Positions 1 to 5,007 of a DNA stretch of 5,835 bases are shown piece by piece. Source of the stretch: Dehalococcoidia bacterium (lineage in GTDB: Bacteria; Chloroflexota; Dehalococcoidia; Dehalococcoidales; RBG-16-60-22). Both the position numbers and the translations under genes were made by a program. The first letter of the stretch is position 1. The number at the start of each line of letters is the position of its first letter. Under the pieces are notes generated by a model. That model did not search any database. It had not been told where the DNA came from and saw nothing but the letters and a program-made list of their open reading frames with translations. The stretch covers positions 1 to 5,835 of the forward strand of contig JABMRL010000013.1 of NCBI GenBank assembly GCA_013202615.1, read 5' to 3'.

Positions 1-1277
1 ACTGCGGTCAGCAGGCTACTCGCCAGAATCACGGCGACAAAAGCCCAGTTGTTCGCCTCTATGCTTCCCAGTATCAGATACCATTTGCTGAAAAAGCCAG
101 CCGTGGGTGGGATACCCACCATGGATAAAGCGGCCACGGTAAAAGCGCCCATCATCAGCGGCATCTTTCGCCCCAGCCCGGCGAACTGTGATATGGCATG
201 AAACCCGGTCTGGTGCCTGATGCCGCCGGCCACCAGAAAGAGGCAGCTCTTCATGAAGGCGTGGTTCAAGATGTGCAACAGGGCGCCGATTAATCCCAGC
301 GGGTTGGCCAGCCCGATGCCAAGGCCGATGTAGGCCACCTGGGCCACGGTGCTGTAGGCAAGCATACGTTTGAAGTCTTTCTGGGCAATTGCCATCACCG
401 AGCCAAAGATGATGCCCACCGCCGCCACCCAGCCGATAACCGTGGTCACCGGCAGGATTTCAATGAAATACTGGGGCTCGAATATGGTGAGCATGAAGCG
501 CACGATAACGTAAGCGGCAACCTCTATCTGTATTGCCGCCAGGATTGCCGCCACCACCGGAGGCGCATAGCTGTGGGCGTCAGGGAGCCATACGTGTAGC
601 GGGAACAGTGCCAGTTTGATGCCCATGCCCACCACTATCAGCGCCACGGCCGCCATAATGGTTGGGGAACCGTAAAGTGGCAGCAGCAGGTTAGCCGCAT
701 CCGCCATGTTGAGTGTGCCGGTGGAAAAGTAGATAAAACCAACGCCCAACAGGTAAAAGCAACCCGCAATCGTGCCCAGAATCAAATATCGGAAGCTTGC
801 TACCACAGCGCGGTCGCCGCCAAGCGTTATCAGTGCGTAGCTGGCCAGGGAATATATCTCCAGGAAGACGAAAAGATTGAAAAGGTCGCCGGTAATCACC
901 ACGCCCACCAGCCCGCCTATAAGCAGGAGAAGCAACCCGTAGACGGGGATGCCACGGCGGGGAGCATGATACAAACCTGCTTCCGGGGGGTAAATCACCG
1001 CAATAAGACCGATGAACACGATGATAATGACCATGAATGCCGAGAGGTGGTCCAGGACATATTCAATGCCAAATGGAGGCGGCCACCCGCCGAGAAAATA
1101 ACGCAACTCCCCATCGGCAAGGACCCGGCAGAGTCCGACACCGGCAGCCACCAGTGCCAGCGCCATGCCAATCGTCGCTGTCGCATACGCCCATTTCAGC
1201 CGCCATATGCCGACCAGTGCCGAAATAAAGCAGAACAGCAATAGCGGCGCGAGGATGAGAATCGGTAAGCTGGACAT
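1..1277 (-). CDS. mnhD: Mrp/Mnh antiporter subunit D (MbhH-like, NuoM/NuoN-related), 3' end cut by window
   Basis: Large polytopic proton-translocating subunit of the Mrp complex in the cytoplasmic membrane, homologous to the antiporter-like subunits NuoL/M/N of complex I. I translated it from the ATG at 1277-1275, which abuts the mnhC stop (TAAATG). The frame stays open to position 1, giving 425 codons of an expected ~490. Family marks: E140 in GDLFNLFVFLEIYS (TM5 glutamate), K221 in GIKLALFPLH (TM7 lysine), WLPDAHSYAP at 230-239, QKDFKRMLAYST at 299-310, LHILNHAFMKS at 334-344, and GIPPTAGFFSKW at 388-399. Odd point: residue 252 is Glu (GAG, 524-522) where NuoM, NuoN and MrpD have the TM8 lysine. 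The Shine-Dalgarno is weak (GAGAG inside mnhC), so translation is probably coupled. Subunit family is very secure; whether it serves an Mrp antiporter or a hydrogenase-type complex depends on genes beyond the window. Confidence 0.96.
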   Translation of the reverse strand, partial: MSSLPILILAPLLLFCFISALVGIWRLKWAYATATIGMALALVAAGVGLCRVLADGELRYFLGGWPPPFGIEYVLDHLSAFMVIIIVFIGLIAVIYPPEAGLYHAPRRGIPVYGLLLLLIGGLVGVVITGDLFNLFVFLEIYSLASYALITLGGDRAVVASFRYLILGTIAGCFYLLGVGFIYFSTGTLNMADAANLLLPLYGSPTIMAAVALIVVGMGIKLALFPLHVWLPDAHSYAPPVVAAILAAIQIEVAAYVIVRFMLTIFEPQYFIEILPVTTVIGWVAAVGIIFGSVMAIAQKDFKRMLAYSTVAQVAYIGLGIGLANPLGLIGALLHILNHAFMKSCLFLVAGGIRHQTGFHAISQFAGLGRKMPLMMGAFTVAALSMVGIPPTAGFFSKWYLILGSIEANNWAFVAVILASSLLTA

Positions 1278-1661
1278 TTACTCTGAACTCTCTTTCATAT
1301 TAGCCATTATGGCTTTGTCATCCAGCGTTTTATAAGCGTTATAAATTCGCAGGAGAAAGGCCAGCGCCACCCCGGTCAGGGAAAGCCCCACCACGATACC
1401 GGTAAGTATCAGTACATGCGGTAGAGGGTTGATGTATTTAGCCGCCTCCATGCCGAGCATTTCGTCGATAACCGGCACCGAACCGCCGGCTTTGGTGGCA
1501 CCTTCGATGAAAAAGAGGAAAATAGCGGTCTGGAAGATATTCATCCCGATGAGTTTCTTCATCAGATTACGCTTGCCGAGCATCCCGTAGATGCCGATGG
1601 CCAGCAGGACAACAATCATAAAGTACACGTATCGGGATAAGAACAGGTCAATGACTACCAT
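1278..1661 (-). CDS. mnhC: Mrp/Mnh antiporter subunit C (MbhG-like, NuoK-related)
   Basis: Small membrane subunit of the Mrp complex, homologous to NuoK of complex I. In the family it packs against the MrpD-type subunit in the membrane arm. The product has 127 residues with three hydrophobic segments at about 12-28, 38-53 and 82-106. The signature NPLPHVLILTGIVVGLSLT lies at 78-96, the usual (D/N)PLPxxLxLTxIVxG motif of subunit C. The tail after residue 107 is hydrophilic. Its ATG (1661-1659) lies inside the end of mnhB as ATGGTAG, a 7-base overlap. Only a poor Shine-Dalgarno (GTGAAAG) precedes it, so translation probably depends on ribosomes finishing mnhB. Length and motif are normal for the family. 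Confidence 0.95.
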   Translation of the reverse strand: MVVIDLFLSRYVYFMIVVLLAIGIYGMLGKRNLMKKLIGMNIFQTAIFLFFIEGATKAGGSVPVIDEMLGMEAAKYINPLPHVLILTGIVVGLSLTGVALAFLLRIYNAYKTLDDKAIMANMKESSE

Positions 1662-2092
1662 CTTTCACCAGCCAGGCTATCGAAAATCAGTACCAGCGCG
1701 CCGAAAACAGCCAGTCCGATACCTATCTCCACGATTAAAATGCCGGCTGCTCTCAATTCGGCACCGTGTATCCAGAAAAGAGGCAGATTTCCGTAGTCCA
1801 GAAACGCCCCGCCGAATGCCATGGGGACTATCCCGGCAAGGCAGAAGATGAGCATACCGATGGCCCCGAGTGCCAGCGCCAATTTTGGCGGGAATTTCTG
1901 ATGTGCGATTCCGGTGCCCAGGTATAGCCTCTGCAGTATGATGCTTACCGCCAGCAGAACACCTCCCTGGAACCCCCCACCGGGACCGTAGTGCCCGTGG
2001 ATTATAACGTACAGCGCAAAAAGTTGAATGAACGGTATCAACAGGCTGCATATGGTCTGAACGATGATGCTTTGATAATGTTGCTTTATCAT
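1655..2092 (-). CDS. mnhB: Mrp/Mnh antiporter subunit B (MbhF-like)
   Basis: MnhB-family membrane subunit of the Mrp antiporter. The product has 145 residues, the usual size. The strong family marker is GHYGPGGGFQGGVLLA at 33-48, after a first membrane segment at about 8-31. Further hydrophobic segments lie at about 40-58, 70-94 and 113-138, giving four in all. The last contains the ELRAAGILIVEIGIGLAVFG stretch (112-131), matching the conserved final helix of subunit B. The ATG at 2092 overlaps the stop of the mbhE-like gene by four bases (ATGA). The preceding sequence is purine-rich (AAGAGAAAAGAAAG) without a clear GGAGG. In MBH-type complexes this protein is called MbhF. Confidence 0.96.
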   Translation of the reverse strand: MIKQHYQSIIVQTICSLLIPFIQLFALYVIIHGHYGPGGGFQGGVLLAVSIILQRLYLGTGIAHQKFPPKLALALGAIGMLIFCLAGIVPMAFGGAFLDYGNLPLFWIHGAELRAAGILIVEIGIGLAVFGALVLIFDSLAGERW

Positions 2093-2364
2093 CTTTCTTT
2101 TCTCTTCATCAGGATAAGGACACAGGCCAATCCGGCAGTGAAAATCACCATCGTTTCACCCAGAGTATCGTAACCGCGATAATCGGCCAGCACCGCAGTT
2201 ACGATATTCGGGGTATGAGTGTCTTTCACTGAATTTTCAATATAGGTGGGTGAAACGTGTGTATTCGCCGGGGACTGCGGGTCAGCATGGTCAGGCAAAT
2301 CAACGGTAGCGTAAAGCATCAATGCCACGAACAGCAGCATAATGAGCGCGTTAAACCATCTCAA
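2089..2364 (-). CDS. mbhE: MbhE-like subunit (detached C-terminal piece of MrpA)
   Basis: A 91-residue protein with a membrane segment at about 5-20, a polar loop at about 21-50 that by topology should face outside, and a second membrane segment at about 70-86. It ends in a basic tail, MKRKER. The conserved block NIVTAVLADYRGYDTLGE (53-70) is the signature shared by MbhE and the extreme C-terminus of full-length MrpA (NxVxxxLxDxRGxDTxGE). In canonical Mrp systems this domain is fused to the large MrpA protein; here it is separate, as in archaeal membrane-bound hydrogenase and split-MrpA antiporters. The start overlaps the mbhD-like stop by four bases (ATGA at 2361-2364). A GGAGGT lies about 12 bases upstream, rather far away. 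Confidence 0.9.
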   Translation of the reverse strand: MRWFNALIMLLFVALMLYATVDLPDHADPQSPANTHVSPTYIENSVKDTHTPNIVTAVLADYRGYDTLGETMVIFTAGLACVLILMKRKER

Positions 2365-2606
2365 TCTTCCGACCTCCGTCTGGTAAAGAATAGCGCTACG
2401 ATGAACAGCACTCCGCTTATTCCCGCCCCCAGTGTCGCTTCAACGAAGGCGACATCAATTGCCCCCATCTGTCCGAAGAGCAGGGCCACAAGGAAGCTGT
2501 AGACGGCAAGCGCCGCCACCGCTGCCAGAAGGTCATGTAAAGACAGAGCAATAAGCGCGGTTACTATCAGGATTACCAACAGCCAGAAATCTATCTGCCA
2601 TATCAT
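2361..2606 (-). CDS. mbhD: DUF4040 / MbhD-like subunit (detached internal domain of MrpA)
   Basis: An 81-residue, almost wholly hydrophobic protein with three membrane segments, at about 6-22, 26-45 and 55-74. It has a charged C-terminal tail (TRRRSED). The motif GAIDVAFVEATLGAGISG at 48-65 matches the DUF4040/MbhD signature G(A)xDVAxxEAxxGAG, with D51 and E56 as the conserved acidic residues in or next to the membrane. In conventional MrpA this domain follows the NuoL-like part and resembles part of NuoJ; here it is a stand-alone gene. It overlaps both neighbours by four bases: mnhG ends at 2603 and the next gene begins at 2364. A possible Shine-Dalgarno, AGAGGT, lies about nine bases before the ATG. 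Confidence 0.9.
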   Translation of the reverse strand: MIWQIDFWLLVILIVTALIALSLHDLLAAVAALAVYSFLVALLFGQMGAIDVAFVEATLGAGISGVLFIVALFFTRRRSED

Positions 2607-2938
2607 GACTGTTCAACCTCTTTTGCTTTCTGTTCTGTTTTTTGTCGTATCCATGGCTGGTGGCCGGTGCGCAGGGCAGCTCGGGCAATGGCGTGCGTAG
2701 CCGTAGGATTGGCAATCAGGACAAAGAATAATATAAACAGTATCTTCACGGTGTTCAGTTCCCACCCGTTGTAGACGGCCAGGCCGCTCAGCACCAGTAT
2801 TGAGCCCAGCGTCTCTGACTTGCCCACGGCGTGGGTTCTGGCGTAAAAATCGGGCAGGCGGAGCAGTCCGATGGCACTTACCATCAGGAAGAAAACGCCG
2901 GCCACAATCAGGATTATGGCGATAACCGTTCCAATCAT
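2603..2938 (-). CDS. mnhG: Mrp/Mnh antiporter subunit G (MbhC-like)
   Basis: Small MnhG-family membrane subunit of 111 residues. It has three membrane segments at about 3-26, 43-57 and 63-76. Two conserved blocks are present: GLLRLPDFYARTHAVGKSET at 24-43 and IANPTATHAIARAA at 75-88. Both are standard for subunit G (RLPDxYxRxHAxxKxxTLG and NPxxxHxxxRAA). The C-terminal ~20 residues are charged and variable, rich in Lys, Gln and Glu. The ATG is joined to the mnhF stop as TAATG, a one-base overlap, and a purine-rich GGAGGGGAGAGG lies just upstream as the ribosome binding site. Length and motifs are normal. Confidence 0.96.
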   Translation of the reverse strand: MIGTVIAIILIVAGVFFLMVSAIGLLRLPDFYARTHAVGKSETLGSILVLSGLAVYNGWELNTVKILFILFFVLIANPTATHAIARAALRTGHQPWIRQKTEQKAKEVEQS

Positions 2939-3207
2939 TAGAGCCTCTCCCCTCCCCGGTCGAAGTACTTCCCCAGCACAATGACGATGACGAAGTTTAA
3001 CAACGCGTAGGCGATGGCGATATCGATAAACATGTTGACGCGCTCGAAAAGGAACCCAATTAAAATCAGTATGATAAAGCCGTTGGTGCCTACCAGCCCG
3101 GCGGCGATAATCCGGTCGAATATGGTCTTCCCTACCGCCACCCGGTACAGCGCGATGGCGGTAAGCACGACAATGAAGATGGTAATGCCCAGAAGGAAAG
3201 AGTTCAT
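2938..3207 (-). CDS. mnhF: Mrp/Mnh antiporter subunit F (MbhB-like)
   Basis: MnhF-family membrane subunit of 89 residues with three hydrophobic segments at about 4-21, 35-53 and 59-78. It shows the family pattern VGKTIFDRIIAA at 25-36 (usually GPTxxDRxxA) and IDIAIAYALLNF at 61-72, with D62 as the conserved membrane aspartate of subunit F. The ATG at 3207 overlaps the mnhE stop by four bases (ATGA at 3204-3207). A good Shine-Dalgarno, AAGGAG at 3216-3221, sits eight bases upstream inside mnhE, so this gene can both be coupled and start on its own. Confidence 0.95.
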   Translation of the reverse strand: MNSFLLGITIFIVVLTAIALYRVAVGKTIFDRIIAAGLVGTNGFIILILIGFLFERVNMFIDIAIAYALLNFVIVIVLGKYFDRGGERL

Positions 3208-3863
3208 TCTTCGAGCTCCTTCAAGAAGTGAACCCAGCGGACTTCTGGCCTGGGCTCTTTTTCTTCCAGGTACACCCTGGCGACTTTGCTCTGCATGGTT
3301 CCGTCAACAAGCCCCGAAGCCAGAGGTGGCTTCAATGTGTGGATAATATAATTGCCATTCTCAAGGCTGACGGTGATGGTTCCGGGCGTCAGGGTTATCG
3401 AATTGGCCAGCGTTACCTGAGCCATGCCCTTGCGCATCCGGGTGCGAAAGAGAAGTAGTACGGGCTCGATTGGCATTTTGGGGTGCAGCACGAGATAAGC
3501 GACCTGCACGTTTGCCAGGATGATTTGAAGCAGCAGCCAGGGAATATAGAGGAGAAAACGCCATATCTGCCGGAAAACCTGCCCGCTTTTTATACCCAGT
3601 TTTTCACCACGCTGCAATGCAAAATAAAAGAGGTCGTTGGTGAGAAAGGTGACCAGGGCGGCAGCAATTGCGCCTATGATGATGTATTTTGCCTGGTAGC
3701 GACCGGAAAGCAGAAGCCAGAAGACGAACAGGACGACAAATTGCAGAATGATGCTTAATAAACGGTTCTGACCATGAATCGTGATCCCGGGTACGTTTAG
3801 AGTGTCCCCTATCGTATCCGTAACTTCTTGACTGGCGATATGGCTACGCCGTTGTAATGGCAT
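3204..3863 (-). CDS. mnhE: Mrp/Mnh antiporter subunit E (MbhA-like), first gene of the operon
   Basis: MnhE-family subunit of 219 residues. It has a hydrophilic N-terminal stretch (1-33), membrane segments at about 35-53, 58-80 and 102-126, then a soluble cytoplasmic domain. The family signature NSITLTPGTITV is at 154-165, followed by YIIHTL at 172-177. Known MrpE proteins are commonly near 160 residues. This one is longer because of the N-terminal 33 residues and a charged C-terminal tail (about 198-219, EEKEPRPEVRW and on). I see no Met, GTG or TTG between the chosen ATG and the first helix that would give a better start, so I keep ATG 3863. The ribosome site is weak (ACAGG about eight bases upstream). 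It is preceded by the operon's likely promoter at about 3934-3963. Confidence 0.94.
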   Translation of the reverse strand: MPLQRRSHIASQEVTDTIGDTLNVPGITIHGQNRLLSIILQFVVLFVFWLLLSGRYQAKYIIIGAIAAALVTFLTNDLFYFALQRGEKLGIKSGQVFRQIWRFLLYIPWLLLQIILANVQVAYLVLHPKMPIEPVLLLFRTRMRKGMAQVTLANSITLTPGTITVSLENGNYIIHTLKPPLASGLVDGTMQSKVARVYLEEKEPRPEVRWVHFLKELEE

Positions 3864-3891
3864 TTATTTACCTGTCACAAGCTTAGACCAT

Positions 3892-3905
3892 GATTCAGGA
3901 TTCAG
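3892..3905. repeat. Tandem heptamer GATTCAG x2 in the mnhE leader
   Basis: The heptamer GATTCAG occurs twice back to back between the putative promoter and the mnhE start. It would lie in the 5' untranslated region of the antiporter mRNA. Two copies of seven bases can arise by chance or slippage, and no function is claimed. Confidence 0.4.
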
Positions 3906-3932
3906 GCTTCCGCTATATTGCTTATACTTGTT

Positions 3933-3948
3933 GATAATAATACTTATC
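3933..3948. promoter_or_regulatory. Short dyad over the -10 box (possible operator)
   Basis: The + strand reads GATAA, six bases, TTATC: an imperfect 16-base inverted repeat with five-base arms. It overlaps both candidate -10 hexamers of the mnhE promoter. A repressor site in this position would block transcription, but dyads this short are common in AT-rich DNA and no regulator gene is visible nearby. Confidence 0.2.
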
Positions 3949-3963
3949 TGTTGTTTTTGTAAA
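3934..3963 (-). promoter_or_regulatory. Putative sigma-70-type promoter for the antiporter operon
   Basis: On the minus strand, TTTACA (3963-3958, one mismatch to TTGACA) is followed by TATTAT (one mismatch to TATAAT). Two TATTAT copies overlap, at 3939-3934 (spacer 18) and 3942-3937 (spacer 15); the first fits better. Transcription would start near 3927 and give a leader of about 64 bases before the mnhE ATG. The surrounding DNA is the most AT-rich stretch of the window. Assigned by eye, with no experimental support. Confidence 0.45.
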
Positions 3964-4069
3964 ATAGGCAGATATGCTTATTGAGGAGGCGCTGCGGACC
4001 ACGAGTTTGATTGCTCTATTACCCGATGTTGATGAAGAGTGAACAATATTTATTGTGGTATATATTCGG

Positions 4070-4915
4070 TCAGGAGCCTTCATTAAAAAGCTTTCTCAAA
4101 TAAGTTACCGATTTTCGCGCAATCGATTCCGGGTCTCCTTCCGGAACAATGACTACCGACGCTGAGCCTTCAAACCCTTCCTTTTTTAACACATCGGCGA
4201 TGTTCGGCCAGTCCAGAGCCTCTTTTCCCGTGCTTACGCCCGGAGGCAGACGGCTTGGCTCGTAAAGATGTATATGCCTGGCCTGACCTCTGGCGGCCCT
4301 GATACCGTGTTCTATTGATGGTTCTACGTTATAGAGCTGGTGAGTATCAAGCATGATGCTGAAATTAGGGCTGCCGATTATCTTGACCATTGCCATAACT
4401 TCCTCGTTGGTATTAAATAAGCTGGTGTATTCTGCCTCGGCAGGCTCCAGCATAATAATGGCACCTGTCTTTTCGGCATATTCGGTGAGTTCACGGAATA
4501 CCTCCTCGGCAAGTTTCACCATGTCACCTTTGCTCATTCCCGGTATCCCCTTGCCCCGCGATGCGCCAAGCCCTACCCTGGCTTTAAAGTAGCCGGCAAA
4601 GTCCAGCATGCGCTTGAAACCGGCAATTGATTTTTCCCGGACAGCGATGTCCTCGTGGAGGAGAGCCATCCCCTGGGCGGCAATACGCCCGCTGTTCACC
4701 ACCGGCATTACGGCTCCCGTTTGTTCCAGCATGCGGCTGAATAATTCCGGGTCGGGAGTATGCTCGGGGTCGGGCATAAACTCAATACCATCATATCCCC
4801 AGTTCACCGCCGTCCTGCCCAGCTCTTCCGGGGTGCCGGTGAGCACTTTGACCACGAAGTCCAGTTGCAGCATATCCGGCGTTGCGGCAAAGAGACAAAA
4901 TTCTACCCTCGGCAT
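4070..4915 (-). CDS. Sugar phosphate isomerase/epimerase family TIM-barrel protein
   Basis: A 281-residue soluble protein with the alternating strand/helix pattern of a TIM barrel in the xylose isomerase-like / AP endonuclease family 2 superfamily. Members are usually metal-dependent isomerases or epimerases acting on small sugars or keto acids. Visible marks: GYDGIEF at 40-46, IIMLEPAEAEY at 153-163 (E157 a likely metal ligand), FSIMLDTHQLYN at 185-196 (D190 and H192), RHIHLYEPSR at 213-222 (H214 or H216), and VVIVPEGD at 254-261 (E259). Together these could form the Glu/Asp/His/Glu metal site of the family. Length is normal. The start is fixed by GGAGGT five bases upstream. It follows an SDR relic and a hydroxyacid dehydrogenase in the same direction, so a role in hydroxy- or sugar-acid metabolism is reasonable, but the substrate cannot be read. 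Confidence 0.85.
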   Translation of the reverse strand: MPRVEFCLFAATPDMLQLDFVVKVLTGTPEELGRTAVNWGYDGIEFMPDPEHTPDPELFSRMLEQTGAVMPVVNSGRIAAQGMALLHEDIAVREKSIAGFKRMLDFAGYFKARVGLGASRGKGIPGMSKGDMVKLAEEVFRELTEYAEKTGAIIMLEPAEAEYTSLFNTNEEVMAMVKIIGSPNFSIMLDTHQLYNVEPSIEHGIRAARGQARHIHLYEPSRLPPGVSTGKEALDWPNIADVLKKEGFEGSASVVIVPEGDPESIARKSVTYLRKLFNEGS

Positions 4916-4920
4916 CGGCT

Positions 4921-4926
4921 ACCTCC
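4921..4926 (-). promoter_or_regulatory. Strong ribosome binding site of the TIM-barrel gene
   Basis: GGAGGT on the minus strand lies five bases before the ATG at 4915. It is a near-perfect Shine-Dalgarno and fixes this start. It lies about 30 bases after the stop codon of the SDR relic, ordinary spacing for a gene that once followed an intact SDR gene. Confidence 0.8.
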
Positions 4927-4956
4927 GTTGATTGGTTATTTCAATTTTTTCTGTTT

Positions 4957-5003
4957 TTAGCAAATGGCCATGCCGCCATCGACCATTAAAATGTGTCCGT
5001 AAT
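4957..5003 (-). pseudogene. C-terminal relic of a short-chain dehydrogenase/reductase (SDR)
   Basis: From 4998 to 4960 the minus strand reads GHILMVDGGMAIC and then TAA (4959-4957). This closely resembles the end of classical SDR enzymes, which finish in (I/V)TGxxLxVDGGxxx. Immediately upstream, ATTACGG (5003-4997) would supply the expected Ile-Thr-Gly if one G were restored, so the relic also seems to carry a one-base deletion. No start codon, Rossmann glycine motif or YxxxK active site remains; the 2-hydroxyacid dehydrogenase stop (5010-5008) is directly adjacent. The relic is in the same frame as that dehydrogenase, 16 sense codons after its TAG. I infer that an SDR gene once preceded the TIM-barrel gene and was lost by deletion or recombination. 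The match is short, so chance cannot be fully excluded. Confidence 0.6.
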
Positions 5004-5007
5004 CAAT

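Noticed and set aside
966..1244. Plus-strand open frame of 92 codons opposite mnhD
   Set aside because: It lies wholly antisense to the well-conserved mnhD sequence, its product is polar, Arg/His/Gln-rich and featureless, and no ribosome site is evident.
1677..2051. Minus-strand 124-codon frame overlapping mnhB
   Set aside because: It is an out-of-frame shadow of mnhB, whose GPGGGFQGG motif and membrane segments are in the other frame.
2613..2981. Minus-strand 122-codon frame overlapping mnhG
   Set aside because: It is an out-of-frame shadow of mnhG and the mnhF end; the mnhG frame carries the conserved family motifs.
4043..4056. Inverted repeat ACAATA-TT-TATTGT just after the TIM-barrel stop, considered as a terminator
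   Set aside because: The stem is AT-only apart from one pair, the loop is two bases, and no T-run follows on the minus strand, so it would not make a stable intrinsic terminator.
4608..4931. Plus-strand 107-codon frame opposite the TIM-barrel gene
   Set aside because: It is antisense to a gene with a strong ribosome site and a conserved fold; its Ser-rich translation has no recognisable domain.
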